DNA of 64,000 bases from an uncultured beta proteobacterium (GCA_903864505.1 CAIPGC010000106.1:1-64000), one strand, 5' to 3'. Shown: positions 52,102-62,177, numbered from the stretch's first letter. Program-made: numbers and translations. The notes: generated by a model from the sequence alone, not told the origin.

Positions 52102-53295
52102 ATGAATACATCAGAAATTTTTCTTATCGCAATGCTGATCATCCTGACGGTGCCGTACCTGACTTGGCGTGTATTCAACACCGAATACTTTGCGCCGCTG
52201 GTGGTGGTGCAAATCCTGACCGGCATCTTGCTTGGTCCGGGGGTGCTGGGAACTATTTTCCCAAGCTACTACGCCCTCGTCTTCAATCCGGCTGTGATTC
52301 AGTCGCTCAACGGGATTGCGTGGTGGGCGGTGATGCTGTTTGTGTGGATTGCCGGTGTGGAACTGGATCTGAAAGAGGCGTGGACCGATCGACGTGAAAG
52401 TGGCGTGACTGCCGGTTTCGCGCTGGGAATGCCACTGATATTTGGCTGCGCTGCCGCCATTGCTATGCTGTCAACTCCAGGGTGGCTGGGGTCCCAGGCC
52501 CAGGCCTGGCAGTTTGTGCTGGGTGTTGGCATGGCCTGTGCGGTGACTGCATTGCCGATCCTGATTCTTTTCATGGAAAAGCTTGATATTCTGCGTCGCC
52601 CTCTGGGCCAGCGCATTCTGCGCTACGCCAGCCTTGACGACATTGCCATCTGGGGTGTGCTGGCACTGATACTGCTGGACTGGAGTCGCTTGGGCAAGCA
52701 GGTCGCCTTTCTGGTCGCATTTGCAGTGGTCGGATTTGGTTTCAGAAAGCTGATGGCCCGCTTGCCGACCGCTGACCGCTGGTATGTCGGTTTGATCTGG
52801 CTGGCCATTTGCGGGTTTGGTGCCGATTGGTCGGGCCTGCACTTCATGGTCGGAGCATTTTTGGCCGGCGCCATCATCGACTCGCATTGGTTCGACCAGC
52901 AGCAGATGGATAGCCTGCGCCACCATGTCCTACTGATTATGATGCCGGTGTTCTTCCTGAGCACCGGGCTGCGAACCCACTGGGGCATGGGTGGTACAGC
53001 GGTCTTCATTGCGGCCGGATGGCTTCTGTTGGCATCGGTGTCGGGCAAGCTAATAGGCATTCACATCGCCGGCAAGGTCTTGCGCTGGCGGCCAGGCGAG
53101 GCATCCATGATCGGCTGGCTGCTGCAGACCAAGGCACTGATCATGATCATCTTTGCAAACATTTTGCTGGACAAGGAGATCATTAGCGACGACACCTTCA
53201 CCGCGCTCTTGCTGATGGCCGTCGCCAGCACCATGCTGACCGTTCCGATCGTCAATCCGATGCTCAAGCGCATGGTCCAGTTGCGGGGCAAATAG
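52102..53295 (+). CDS. CPA2 family cation:proton antiporter
   Basis: A 397-residue membrane protein with about 12 helices of the Na+/H+ exchanger (KefB/CPA2-like) family. Cues are VVVQILTGILLGPGVLG near the start, RYASLDDIAIWGVLALILLD (likely ion-binding Asp pair) and HFMVGAFLAGAIIDSHWFD. There is no C-terminal TrkA-N domain, so it is not a full Kef channel. ATG 52102 is chosen over the long upstream frame that overlaps ubiA. Confidence 0.88.
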   Translation: MNTSEIFLIAMLIILTVPYLTWRVFNTEYFAPLVVVQILTGILLGPGVLGTIFPSYYALVFNPAVIQSLNGIAWWAVMLFVWIAGVELDLKEAWTDRRESGVTAGFALGMPLIFGCAAAIAMLSTPGWLGSQAQAWQFVLGVGMACAVTALPILILFMEKLDILRRPLGQRILRYASLDDIAIWGVLALILLDWSRLGKQVAFLVAFAVVGFGFRKLMARLPTADRWYVGLIWLAICGFGADWSGLHFMVGAFLAGAIIDSHWFDQQQMDSLRHHVLLIMMPVFFLSTGLRTHWGMGGTAVFIAAGWLLLASVSGKLIGIHIAGKVLRWRPGEASMIGWLLQTKALIMIIFANILLDKEIISDDTFTALLLMAVASTMLTVPIVNPMLKRMVQLRGK

Positions 53296-53420
53296 TTGGC
53301 GCTCAGACACTTTTCATGAACTTGCTGCACTCTTCACCTGCGAGTGCTTCAGTCTTCACGTCGGCATTGCGGGTGACCCGAAAACCATGGTCTTTGCGCC
53401 CAGCCCCGTAAAATCGCCGC

Positions 53421-55094
53421 ATGCAGACTGTAAAACATGATCTTCTGGAGGCGCTGGCCGCTTCCCTCGAAAAACTGTCCCCCGGTGCCGGTCCCAAGGC
53501 GGCGTTTGAGTCGCCCAAGGTGGCCGTGCATGGCGACCTGGCGACCACCGCCGCCATGCAGTTGGCCAAGCCACTCAAGCTCAATCCGCGCCAACTGGCC
53601 GAGAACTTGCGTGCTGATTTGCTGGCGCACCCCACCTATCAGCAGTGGGTGGACGCAATCGAAATTGCGGGCCCGGGGTTTATCAATATCCGGCTCAAGC
53701 CTGCCGCCAAGCAGCAGGCGGTGCGGGATGTACTGGCGCAGGGAGCCGGTTTTGGCGTACGGGCAGCGACCGGGCAGCGCCTGATGGTCGAGTTTGTCTC
53801 GGCCAACCCGACCGGCCCGCTGCACCTGGGCCACGCGCGTCAGGCGGCGCTGGGCGATGCGATCTGCTCGCTGTACCAGACCCAGGGTTGGGACGTGTTG
53901 CGCGAGTTCTATTACAACGATGCCGGGGTGCAGATTGCCACGCTGGCGCAGTGCACCCAACTGCGTGCGCGCGGCATTCATCCGGGCGATGTTCAGTGGC
54001 CCGAGTCGGCGTACAACGGCGACTACATTGCGGACATTGCGAGTGACTTCCTGGCACGCAAGACCGTCAAGGCCGATGATCGCGAAGTTACTGCCACCGG
54101 CAACGTGGACGATCTGGATGCGGTGCGCGAATTTGCCGTGGCCTATCTGCGTCACGAGCAGGACCTGGATTTGCGGGCGTTTGAGGTGCGCTTTGACAAC
54201 TACTACCTGGAGTCGAGTCTGTATACGTCCGGGAGGGTGGATGCTACCGTGAAGGCGTTGCAGGCCTCGGGCAAAACCTACGAACTCGATGGTGCGTTGT
54301 GGCTCAAGTCGACCGAATACGGGGACGACAAGGACCGTGTCATGCGCAAGGGCGATGGCAGCTACACCTACTTTGTGCCCGACGTGGCCTACCATATTGC
54401 CAAGTGGGAGCGCGGCTTTACCAAGGTGGTCAACATTCAGGGCACCGACCACCACGGCACCATTGCCCGCGTGCGGGCCGGGCTGCAGGCCGCCGGTGTC
54501 GGCATTCCAAAGGGCTACCCGGACTACGTGCTGCATACCATGGTGCGGGTGGTCAAGGGCGGCGAAGAAGTGAAAATTTCCAAGCGTGCGGGAAGCTACG
54601 TGACCCTGCGCGACCTGATCGAGTGGACCAGCAAGGACGCAGTGCGCTTCTTCCTGCTCAGCCGCAAGCCCGATACCGAGTACACCTTTGATGTGGACCT
54701 CGCGGTGGCCAAGAACAATGACAACCCGGTCTACTACGTGCAGTACGCGCATGCGCGGATCTGCTCAGTACTTTCAAGCTGGGGGGGGGATGTGGCGGCC
54801 CTGAAGCAGGCAGACCTGGCGCCACTGGACAGCCCGCAAGCTCAGGCGTTGATGCTGCTGCTGGCCAAGTACCCCGAGATGCTGACCAGCGCTGCGCAGG
54901 ACTTCGCGCCGCACGATGTCACTTTCTATTTGCGTGAACTTGCTGCCTGCTACCACAGCTACTACGATGTCGAGCGCATTCTGGTGGAGGATGAGCGCGT
55001 AAAAATGGCGCGCCTTGCGCTGGTCGCTGCCACCGCGCAGGTGTTGCACAATGGGCTGGCGGTGCTGGGAGTGAGTGCCCCGCGGAAAATGTAG
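53421..55094 (+). CDS. argS: Arginyl-tRNA synthetase
   Basis: A 557-residue class I synthetase. The HIGH-type signature is [12 protein letters not shown], the KMSKS-like loop is KISKRAG, and the N-terminal Add-1 domain (about 1-110) and C-terminal anticodon domain ([25 protein letters not shown] ends the protein, shown here as GVSAPRKM) match the family. The argS-SPOR protein-dsbA order is typical of Burkholderiales. Confidence 0.97.
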   Translation: MQTVKHDLLEALAASLEKLSPGAGPKAAFESPKVAVHGDLATTAAMQLAKPLKLNPRQLAENLRADLLAHPTYQQWVDAIEIAGPGFINIRLKPAAKQQAVRDVLAQGAGFGVRAATGQRLMVEFVSANPTGPLHLGHARQAALGDAICSLYQTQGWDVLREFYYNDAGVQIATLAQCTQLRARGIHPGDVQWPESAYNGDYIADIASDFLARKTVKADDREVTATGNVDDLDAVREFAVAYLRHEQDLDLRAFEVRFDNYYLESSLYTSGRVDATVKALQASGKTYELDGALWLKSTEYGDDKDRVMRKGDGSYTYFVPDVAYHIAKWERGFTKVVNIQGTDHHGTIARVRAGLQAAGVGIPKGYPDYVLHTMVRVVKGGEEVKISKRAGSYVTLRDLIEWTSKDAVRFFLLSRKPDTEYTFDVDLAVAKNNDNPVYYVQYAHARICSVLSSWGGDVAALKQADLAPLDSPQAQALMLLLAKYPEMLTSAAQDFAPHDVTFYLRELAACYHSYYDVERILVEDERVKMARLALVAATAQVLHNGLAVLGVSAPRKM

Positions 55095-55169
55095 TAACCG
55101 GTCATTAACCTTGCGGGGCAGATCTTTGGCGCTGTCGCCAACTGATTAGATTTTGAGAAGAGGCGGCAC

Positions 55170-55871
55170 ATGAAGCGAGAGCGCGGCGGAACCATTCTGG
55201 GGTTCATCATTGGTATGGTGGTGGGGCTGGGCGTGGCACTGGGTGTGGCGGTATATGTCACCAAGGTACCCGTTCCATTTATGAACAAAGGGCAGAGTCG
55301 CTCGGCCGATCAGGACGAAGCCGAGGCCAAGAAGAACAAGGACTGGGATCCCAACGCCCCGCTGTATGGCAAGAACCCGGCAAAGAGCGGTCCAGCCAGT
55401 GCGGCACCCAGCGCACCGATTTCGGCAGCTTCATCGGCCAAACTGGTTCCCGCCGCCAAGGGCGAGACCAAACCCGATGCCAAGGTGGATGCCAAAGCAG
55501 CAGCGAAGTCCGACGCAAAGGTCGATGTGAAGACCGATGTGAAGACCGATACCAAAGCGGAGTCCAAGCCCGCCGTGTCGGCCGACCCGCTGGGCGATTT
55601 GGCCAAGTCCAAGTCAGCCGCATCTGATGCGGAGCCGTTCCAGTACTTTGTGCAGGTGGGTGCATTTCGTACGGTTGAGGATGCGGAGACGCAGCGCGCC
55701 AAGCTTTCACTCAGCGGTATTGAGACCAAAATTTCAGAGCGTGAGCAGTCCGGTCGGGTGGTATTCCGTGTGCGAGTCGGTCCATTCGACAAGAAGGAAG
55801 AGGCCGAGCGCGCCAAAGAGAAACTGGACAAGGCCGGTCTGGAGACTGCACTGGTGCGGGTGCAGCGTTAG
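55170..55871 (+). CDS. SPOR domain protein (FtsN/DedD-like)
   Basis: A 233-residue division-associated protein. One membrane helix (about residues 10-31; GFIIGMVVGLGVALGVAVYV) leads to a long Ala/Lys/Asp-rich periplasmic linker with near-repeats of DAKVDAK and DVKTDVKTDTK (about 95-135). It ends in a SPOR peptidoglycan-binding domain (about 155-233; FVQVGAFRTVEDAE, RVRVGPFDKKEEAERA). It lies between argS and dsbA. Confidence 0.92.
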   Translation: MKRERGGTILGFIIGMVVGLGVALGVAVYVTKVPVPFMNKGQSRSADQDEAEAKKNKDWDPNAPLYGKNPAKSGPASAAPSAPISAASSAKLVPAAKGETKPDAKVDAKAAAKSDAKVDVKTDVKTDTKAESKPAVSADPLGDLAKSKSAASDAEPFQYFVQVGAFRTVEDAETQRAKLSLSGIETKISEREQSGRVVFRVRVGPFDKKEEAERAKEKLDKAGLETALVRVQR

Positions 55872-55944
55872 GTTTTTCGCAGGTGTTCAGCAGGAACTTT
55901 TGTGGTGTGGCACAGTCACACACCCCTATTTGGAGTGATAAGGC

Positions 55945-56598
55945 ATGAATATGAAACGTCGTGAGTTTTCTCGGGTGGCTGCAGCGACCGCGTTGGCAGT
56001 GTCGACCGGGGTGTCGGCACAGGCGCAAATGGCCAAACCCCAGGCGGGTAAGGACTACCAGGTGGTTGATCCGCGCGCGCCGGTGGAGGCGGCTGCGGGG
56101 AAAATTGAAGTGGTGGAGTTCTTCTGGTACAGCTGCCCGCATTGCAATGCCATTGAGCCCACCATGCCTGGCTGGATCAGGAGCCTGCCCAAGGATGTGG
56201 TGTTCCGGCGCGTACCGGTGGCCTTCAATGACAGTTTTGCTCCTCAGCAGCGCTTGTACTTCGTGCTCGAAGCCATGGGACTGGTTGAAAAGCTGCACGC
56301 CAAAGTGTTTACCGCGATCCATGTCGAAAAACAGAATCTTGCCAAAGGGGAGGCAATTTTTGACTGGGTTGCAAAACAGGGGGTGGATCGGGCCAAGTTT
56401 GAAGTCCAGTACAACTCGTTTTCGATTGCCACCAAGTCGACGCGGGCAACCCAGTTGCAAAACGCCTACAAGGTTGAGGGCGTGCCAGCGCTCGGCGTGG
56501 CAGGGCGTTTCTACACCGATGGCTCCATGGCGGGTACCATGGAACGGGCATTGCAGGTGGCCGAGTCGCTTATTTCGGTAGCTCGCACCGCGCACTGA
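55945..56598 (+). CDS. dsbA: Thiol:disulfide interchange protein DsbA
   Basis: A 217-residue periplasmic oxidoreductase. The active site is C64-P-H-C67 in FFWYSCPHCNAIEP, and the cis-proline loop is EGVPALGVAG. The signal region starts MNMKRREFSRVAAAT, a twin-arginine-like motif although DsbA is usually Sec-exported. It forms disulfides in exported proteins. It has the normal length. Confidence 0.96.
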   Translation: MNMKRREFSRVAAATALAVSTGVSAQAQMAKPQAGKDYQVVDPRAPVEAAAGKIEVVEFFWYSCPHCNAIEPTMPGWIRSLPKDVVFRRVPVAFNDSFAPQQRLYFVLEAMGLVEKLHAKVFTAIHVEKQNLAKGEAIFDWVAKQGVDRAKFEVQYNSFSIATKSTRATQLQNAYKVEGVPALGVAGRFYTDGSMAGTMERALQVAESLISVARTAH

Positions 56599-56652
56599 AC
56601 CCTGACCCCCGACTAGAATGCCCTTTCTATAAAGCCCAGTGGAGGTCGCCTT

Positions 56653-57585
56653 ATGTCCAATCAGAAGTTTCGCCTGGTTACCCGCAGTGATTTTGATGGA
56701 TTGGTATGCGCCGTCTTGCTTAACGAGTTGGACTTGATCGATGACATCAAGTTTGTCCATCCCAAGGACATGCAGGATGGCAAGATAGAAATCACCGACC
56801 GCGATATCACCACCAACCTGCCTTTTGTACCTGGCGTACATCTGGCGTTTGACCACCATGCCTCGGAGCTGGTGCGCAATAGCGGAGAGCGCAGCAACCA
56901 CATTATTCTTGCGCACGCAGCGTCCGCAGCACGCGTGGTGTTTGACCACTACGGTGGTGCCAGTCGATTTCCGGCACGCTTCTTTGACATGATGGAAGCG
57001 GTGGACAAGGGTGATTCGGCCCAGTTTTCCCGTGATGAAATTCTGGAACCCAAGGATTGGGTGCTGTTGAATTTTTTGATGGATTCACGTACCGGTCTGG
57101 GACGTTTCCGCGAATTCCGCGTCAGCAACTACCAACTGATGATGGATCTCATCCAGTATTGCAAAAACCACGATATCGCAGACATTCTGCGCTTGCCTGA
57201 CGTGGTTGAGCGCATCGATCTGTACTTTGAGCACACAGCCAAGGCGCGTGAGCAGATCGAGCGTTGCACCACGCTGTACGGCAATCTGGCGGTGCTGGAT
57301 TTACGCAACGAGGAAACCATTTTTGCGGTCAACCGCTTCATGATTTACGCCATGTTTGCGCAGACCAACATCTCGATCCACGTTCTGTGGGGAGTGCAGA
57401 AACAAAATACCGTTTTTGCAACGGGCAAGTCCATCCTCAACCGCAGTTCTAGGACCAATATTGGTGAACTGATGCTGTCTTATGGAGGGGGCGGCCACGA
57501 AAACGCGGGCACTTGCCAGGTGGAAAACGGCCGCGCTGGCGCGGTCTTGAAGGAACTCGTCGTCCGCATCAACGCGGACGGTTGA
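56653..57585 (+). CDS. DHH/DHHA1 family phosphoesterase
   Basis: A 310-residue metal-dependent phosphoesterase of the DHH superfamily (exopolyphosphatase, RecJ and c-di-AMP/nanoRNA phosphodiesterase relatives). Metal motifs are RSDFDGLVCA and AFDHHASE; a further Asp lies in MMEAVDKGDSAQ, and the DHHA1 substrate loop is GGGGHENAGTCQV. GGAGG precedes ATG 56653. The substrate is not predictable from sequence. Confidence 0.92.
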   Translation: MSNQKFRLVTRSDFDGLVCAVLLNELDLIDDIKFVHPKDMQDGKIEITDRDITTNLPFVPGVHLAFDHHASELVRNSGERSNHIILAHAASAARVVFDHYGGASRFPARFFDMMEAVDKGDSAQFSRDEILEPKDWVLLNFLMDSRTGLGRFREFRVSNYQLMMDLIQYCKNHDIADILRLPDVVERIDLYFEHTAKAREQIERCTTLYGNLAVLDLRNEETIFAVNRFMIYAMFAQTNISIHVLWGVQKQNTVFATGKSILNRSSRTNIGELMLSYGGGGHENAGTCQVENGRAGAVLKELVVRINADG

Positions 57586-57756
57586 TCAGCCGCCCTTTTT
57601 GGAGCGTTTTCCCGGATTTTTCTTGCTGCGGGTTGCCACGCCACGTTCCAGGCTGACCCGTTGACCGCGACCGGCCGTGGCCGACGTCGTGCCGGGCAGG
57701 GGTTTGGGTGCGGGGGTTGCTTTGCGGTCTGCTTCGGTGACGATTTTGTTGCCCAT
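57586..57756 (-). CDS. Small basic protein of 56 residues, unknown function
   Basis: A 56-codon ORF (ATG 57756, TGA 57586-57588) encodes MGNKIVTEADRKATPAPKPL and then a Gly/Arg/Lys-rich tail ending KKNPGKRSKKGG. It has no membrane segment and is very basic, which suggests RNA or DNA binding. It fills the gap between the DHH gene and lptA on the opposite strand, has a GAGAAA ribosome-site-like stretch, and looks like a genuine small gene rather than noise. The family is not known to me. Confidence 0.6.
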   Translation of the reverse strand: MGNKIVTEADRKATPAPKPLPGTTSATAGRGQRVSLERGVATRSKKNPGKRSKKGG

Positions 57757-57860
57757 GAAATTTCTCGGAAATAGAGTGGAAAGGCGCTATTAGGCCATAG
57801 GTCGGGGTGCATTCGCTCAGTACAATCAAGCCCTGTGTCCTGAGCAAGTTTCGTGCCTTT

Positions 57861-58478
57861 ATGAAAATCCCCCGTTGGTTCCCCTTGTTGCTGGTGGTCT
57901 TTGCCATGGCCCCGGTGTCAGCTCGGGCCGAGAAGGCCGACCGCGGCAAGCCTATGAATATCGAGGCAGATGCGCTGCGCTACGACGATGTCAAGCAACT
58001 CAGTGTGTTCAGTGGACGGGTGGTGCTGACCAAGGGCAGCATTGTCATTCGAGGCGGGCAACTCGAAGTTCGCCAGGACCCCGAGGGCTACCAGTTTGGT
58101 CTGGTGACGGGCATCGGGGACGCGCCTGCGTTTTTTCGACAAAAGCGCGAAGGCGTGGACGAGTTCATCGAAGGCGAGGGTGAATCGATTGAATACGATG
58201 GCCGCGCCGACACCGTGAAGTTCATCAAGAGGGCCCAACTGCGCCGCTACCGCGGGGCCACCGTTGCCGATGAAATTACCGGCGGACTCATCGTGTACGA
58301 CAACCTGAATGACTTGTTCAGTGTGGACGGCAATGTGAGCAAGGGAGCAGCAACCGCCGGGTCGGGTCGTGTCCGGGCCATGTTGACCCCCAAGCCCGAA
58401 ACTACCCAGCCTGCCAACGGTGCCATGACCACCCCGCCATTGCGGGTCACGCCTGCCCTGGGGGGGGCTCCCAGGTGA
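57861..58478 (+). CDS. lptA: Lipopolysaccharide transport periplasmic protein LptA
   Basis: A 205-residue exported protein that bridges LPS from inner to outer membrane. It has a signal peptide (MKIPRWFPLLLVVFAMAP...ARA) and the OstA-like beta-jellyroll: PMNIEADALRYDD, SVFSGRVVLTKGSIVIRGGQL, and a C-terminal VDGNVSKG strand. ATG 57861 is chosen. It overlaps lptB by GTGA. LptC, usually encoded just upstream, is not here. Confidence 0.93.
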   Translation: MKIPRWFPLLLVVFAMAPVSARAEKADRGKPMNIEADALRYDDVKQLSVFSGRVVLTKGSIVIRGGQLEVRQDPEGYQFGLVTGIGDAPAFFRQKREGVDEFIEGEGESIEYDGRADTVKFIKRAQLRRYRGATVADEITGGLIVYDNLNDLFSVDGNVSKGAATAGSGRVRAMLTPKPETTQPANGAMTTPPLRVTPALGGAPR

Positions 58479-59281
58479 ACGTCCTAGCCAGCGCTGTCGC
58501 ATCGTTGCAACCGGAGTCGCCCGCATGTGGTCGGGCGGGTGATGGGGTTTTGGAGGTCTGCCATTTGCAGAAGTCCTATGGCAAGCGTCAGGTGGTCAAG
58601 GACGTTTCGCTGGCGGTGCGTACGGGTGAAGTGGTCGGATTGCTGGGTCCCAATGGAGCCGGCAAGACCACGTCGTTTTACATGATTGTCGGACTTCTGC
58701 ATGCCAGCGCGGGTGATATCAGTATCGACGGGCAGTCCATTGAGCACATGCCCATCCACCGGCGCGCACGCTTGGGGTTGGGTTACCTGCCGCAGGAAGC
58801 GTCCATTTTTCGCAAGCTCAATGTGGAAGACAACGTGCGCGCTGTGCTGGAGTTGCAGCGCGACGATGAGGGTCAGCCTCTGCAGAGTCCGGAAATCGAA
58901 GCGCGCCTGACCGCGTTGCTGCGAGATTTGCGGGTCGAACATCTGCGCGCGTCACCATCCTTGGCGCTGTCTGGCGGGGAGCGCCGACGGGTTGAAATTG
59001 CCCGTGCACTGGCGACCCGGCCGCGCTTCATTTTGCTGGATGAGCCGTTTGCCGGCATTGACCCCATTGCGGTGATCGAGATACAGCGCATCATCAATTT
59101 CCTCAAATCACGGGGTATCGGGGTGTTGATCACCGACCACAACGTGCGCGAAACCCTGGGGATCTGCGACCACGCCTACATCATCAGCGAGGGCGTGGTT
59201 CTGGCCGAGGGTACCCCCACCGAGATCGTAAACAACGCCGACGTGCGGCGCGTCTACCTTGGTGAACACTTCAAGATGTGA
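58475..59281 (+). CDS. lptB: LPS export ABC ATPase LptB
   Basis: A 268-residue ABC ATPase that drives LPS extraction with LptFG. Walker A is GPNGAGKTT, the signature LSGGERRR, Walker B FILLDEPFAGIDPIAV, and ITDHNVRETL is the H-loop; the Pro-Ile-Ala segment is LptB-specific. An N-terminal extension of about 25 residues (GTG 58475) overlaps the lptA stop and precedes the usual start near LEVCHLQKSYG. Confidence 0.96.
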   Translation: MNVLASAVASLQPESPACGRAGDGVLEVCHLQKSYGKRQVVKDVSLAVRTGEVVGLLGPNGAGKTTSFYMIVGLLHASAGDISIDGQSIEHMPIHRRARLGLGYLPQEASIFRKLNVEDNVRAVLELQRDDEGQPLQSPEIEARLTALLRDLRVEHLRASPSLALSGGERRRVEIARALATRPRFILLDEPFAGIDPIAVIEIQRIINFLKSRGIGVLITDHNVRETLGICDHAYIISEGVVLAEGTPTEIVNNADVRRVYLGEHFKM

Positions 59282-60891
59282 TGAAACAGGGTCTGTCTCT
59301 GCGGGTTTCGCAGCATCTGGCGCTCACGCCGCAGTTGCAGCAGTCGATCCGCTTGTTGCAGTTGTCGACCCTGGAGTTAAGTCAGGAGGTCGAGCAGATG
59401 CTCGACGAGAACCCGTTTCTGGAACTGGCGCAGGACGATGTTCCACGCGAGGAATTTGGGGTGCCCCAGGCAGACACACCCGTAAATGAGGGTGAGCGTG
59501 AACTCGATGTTGCTACCTATTCTGTAGCGGACCACACAGATTCGACGGGGGCTACAGCTCAAAGCAGTGACGAGGTGACGCCCTTAACTGGCGACGATGG
59601 GCCGAGCTGGGACGGTGATGGCACGACAGAACTGGTGCCCGATGATGGCGAGTGGGGCGTGGAGGCCAAGGCCCGCGCCAACAACCTCGGTGATACCGAT
59701 GACACCGACGCGTCCGAACTGGCGCGCACGCAGGAGTCGCTACAGGCCCATTTGCACCGCCAGGCATTGAGCCTGCGCCTGGGCGAAGAAGACCGTTGTG
59801 CGCTGCACTTCCTGATCGAGTCGCTCAACGACGACGGTTACCTCGAAGAGTCGCTGGAGGATCTGGTCCGCGGCCTGGCCGGCAGCGACGATGAGGAGCA
59901 GTTGCAGGCGCTGGTCCACCACTTTACGGTGGCGTTGGGTCTGTTGCACAGTCTGGAGCCGGTGGGTGTTGGTGCACGCAATCTGGCGGAGTGCCTGCGC
60001 TTGCAACTCCGAGCCCTGCTGGCGCAGAGCAGTAGCCAGTCCCTGGGCAAGGATCGCCAGACGCTGCTGAAGCTGGCTCTGCGAATCTGCGCTCAACCGA
60101 TGGACCTGCTGGCTCGCCGTGATATCAAGACCTTGTCACAGCGCTGCGGCGGCACCGATGCCAATACACGCGAAGCCATCGCCCTGATTGCACGACTGGA
60201 GCCCAAGCCAGGCCGGCGTTTCGTGGACGTGGAACGCAACATCGTGGTGCCCGACGTGCTGGTCACACAGATCCTGAAGCCGGGTTCGACCACATCGCCG
60301 CAGTTTCGGGTGCAGCTCAATCCTGACGTGATGCCCAAGCTGCGCGTGCATGACATCTACGCCAACGTAATGCGCAGCCACCGTGGCGGCAAGGACAGCG
60401 CCAGCTACGCCGGTCTGCAGCAGCGCCTGCAGGAAGCGCGCTGGTTTATCAAGAACATCCAGCAGCGCTTTGACACCATTTTGCGTGTCAGCACCGCGAT
60501 TGTGGAGCGGCAAAAGAGTTTCTTCACCCACGGCGAACTGGCGATGCGCCCGCTGGTGCTGCGCGAGATAGCCGACGAGCTCGGGCTGCACGAATCCACC
60601 ATCAGCCGCGTGACGACGGCCAAGTACATGGCCACGCCGTTTGGCACGTTTGAGCTGAAATACTTTTTCGGCTCGGGTCTGGGCACGGAGTCTGGCGGCA
60701 ACGCCTCCAGCACCGCGGTGCGTGCGCTGATCAAGCAGTTCATCGCCGCCGAGAGTGTGAAAAAGCCCCTGAGCGACAACCAGATTTCGGAGATGCTCAA
60801 AGAGCAGGGCATTGAATGCGCGCGCCGCACCGTAGCCAAGTACCGCGAGGGCCTCAAGATTGCGCCGGCCTCGCTGAGGAAGGCGTTGTGA
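59281..60891 (+). CDS. rpoN: RNA polymerase sigma-54 factor RpoN
   Basis: A 536-residue sigma factor. The Gln-rich region I (KQGLSLRVSQHLALTPQLQQ) binds activators. An acidic linker (about 60-160) follows, partly encoded by a dispersed repeat copy at residues 78-94. The core-binding region and DNA-binding region end with the RpoN box ARRTVAKYR (about 514-522). ATG 59281 overlaps the lptB stop by one base. It directs nitrogen, motility and other activator-dependent promoters. Confidence 0.97.
   Translation: MKQGLSLRVSQHLALTPQLQQSIRLLQLSTLELSQEVEQMLDENPFLELAQDDVPREEFGVPQADTPVNEGERELDVATYSVADHTDSTGATAQSSDEVTPLTGDDGPSWDGDGTTELVPDDGEWGVEAKARANNLGDTDDTDASELARTQESLQAHLHRQALSLRLGEEDRCALHFLIESLNDDGYLEESLEDLVRGLAGSDDEEQLQALVHHFTVALGLLHSLEPVGVGARNLAECLRLQLRALLAQSSSQSLGKDRQTLLKLALRICAQPMDLLARRDIKTLSQRCGGTDANTREAIALIARLEPKPGRRFVDVERNIVVPDVLVTQILKPGSTTSPQFRVQLNPDVMPKLRVHDIYANVMRSHRGGKDSASYAGLQQRLQEARWFIKNIQQRFDTILRVSTAIVERQKSFFTHGELAMRPLVLREIADELGLHESTISRVTTAKYMATPFGTFELKYFFGSGLGTESGGNASSTAVRALIKQFIAAESVKKPLSDNQISEMLKEQGIECARRTVAKYREGLKIAPASLRKAL
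59512..59560 (+). repeat. 17-nt-core dispersed repeat, copy in rpoN
   Basis: The core GCTACCTATTCTGTAGC (59512-59528) is followed by GGACCACACAGATTCGACGG and GGGCTACAG. It is sense and in frame 0, encoding ATYSVADHTDSTGA in the acidic linker. Confidence 0.75.
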
Positions 60892-62177
60892 ACCAGCTCC
60901 AGCTTTTCCTGCCCTGCGCTGCCGGTGTGGAGGACTATCTTGCACACGAAGTCCATGGCCTGACCGGCTTGATGGGGGAAGACCTGCTGACGCGCCGCGG
61001 CGGGGTCATGGTGCGGGCCGCGTGGCGCGATGCCATGCGTCTGAACCTGTACAGCCGTCTTGCCCAGCGCGTGCTGGTGCAACTCTCCTACACCGACTAC
61101 CGCACCGAGCAGGACCTGTACCGCGGCGCCGCTGCCGTGGCGTGGGAGATCTGGTTTACGCCCAGACAGAGCATCAAGGTCGAGGTGACAGCGCAGCACA
61201 GCCCCCTGAACAGCCTGAACTTTGCCGCGCTCAAGATCAAGGACGCGGTGTGTGATCGCTTTCGTGACAAGGCCCACGGCGTGCGCCCCGATGTCAACAC
61301 CCAGTGGCCCGATGTGCGCATCTACGCCCACCTCACCACCGACACCTGCTCGCTGTACATCGACACCTCGGGCGAGCCCTTGTTCAAGCGCGGCTGGCGT
61401 GAGGACAAGGGGGAGGCGCCGTTGAAGGAGACGCTCGCGGCTGCCATGCTCGCCGCCAGTGGCTGGGCCGATGGTGAAGACGATTTGCTGCCTCTGTACG
61501 ACCCCTGCTGCGGCAGTGGCACCATCGCCATCGAGGCAGCCCAGATGGCCTGCAATATCCCCGCAGGCATGCTGCGCCGCTTTGCTTTCGAGAAATACCT
61601 GCCGTTCCAGGAGCATGTCTGGAGTGCTATCAAAAAAGAAGCTGCTGACGCACAGGTGGTGCGCCCTGCAGGCCAATCTCCCTTGGTATTTGGGAGCGAC
61701 GTGGCGCACCGCATGGTCGATTTTGCCCAGCGCAACGCCCATCGCGCGGGGGTGGCCGACGTGGTCGAGTTCCGCGGTGGCGACGCGTTGCAGCGTATGC
61801 CCCCCAGCGCCGTGCCGGGAGTGATGCTGCTCAATCCGCCCTATGGTGAGCGCATTGGCGTGGGCGGCATCAGCGCCAGCGCAGCGCGGCGCTCGGGTGC
61901 ACCGCCGCGCGGCGACGCGCTGCCCGATTTCGAAGGCCACAGCGGTGCCCGTGAGCAGGCGGTTACCGAGGACGGTGGTGAGTTCTTCAGCCAGCTCGCT
62001 TCGCACTGGAAGAAAAATTACGCGGGCTGGACCGGCTGGATTCTCACGCCCGACCTGAAGCTGCCCGGCAAGATGCGCCTGAAGGAGTCGCGCCGTGTCC
62101 CCTTGTGGAACGGCCCCATCGAATGCCGTCTGTTCAGGTTCGATATGGTCCAGGGCACCGCACGCGAGCGAAAGTGA
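60888..62177 (+). CDS. THUMP-domain class I RNA methyltransferase (RlmL/YcbY-like)
   Basis: A 429-residue SAM-dependent methyltransferase. An N-terminal ferredoxin-like/THUMP RNA-binding region (about 1-165) precedes a Rossmann domain with motif I YDPCCGSGTIAIEAA and the catalytic motif IV LLNPPYGERIG (NPPY), which is typical of N2-guanine methylation. It lacks the second methyltransferase domain of full RlmL/RlmK. GTG 60888 overlaps the rpoN stop. An insertion near residues 247-263 is encoded by a dispersed repeat copy. Confidence 0.9.
   Translation: MNQLQLFLPCAAGVEDYLAHEVHGLTGLMGEDLLTRRGGVMVRAAWRDAMRLNLYSRLAQRVLVQLSYTDYRTEQDLYRGAAAVAWEIWFTPRQSIKVEVTAQHSPLNSLNFAALKIKDAVCDRFRDKAHGVRPDVNTQWPDVRIYAHLTTDTCSLYIDTSGEPLFKRGWREDKGEAPLKETLAAAMLAASGWADGEDDLLPLYDPCCGSGTIAIEAAQMACNIPAGMLRRFAFEKYLPFQEHVWSAIKKEAADAQVVRPAGQSPLVFGSDVAHRMVDFAQRNAHRAGVADVVEFRGGDALQRMPPSAVPGVMLLNPPYGERIGVGGISASAARRSGAPPRGDALPDFEGHSGAREQAVTEDGGEFFSQLASHWKKNYAGWTGWILTPDLKLPGKMRLKESRRVPLWNGPIECRLFRFDMVQGTARERK
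61626..61675 (+). repeat. 17-nt-core dispersed repeat, copy in the methyltransferase gene
   Basis: The core GCTATCAAAAAAGAAGC (61626-61642) is followed by TGCTGACGCACAGGTGGTGC. It is sense and in frame 0, encoding AIKKEAADAQVVRP. Confidence 0.75.

Noticed and set aside
54778-54790. Run of nine G in argS as a possible phase-variation tract
   Set aside because: The run lies in an intact essential gene and a slip there would inactivate ArgS, so a switching role is unlikely.
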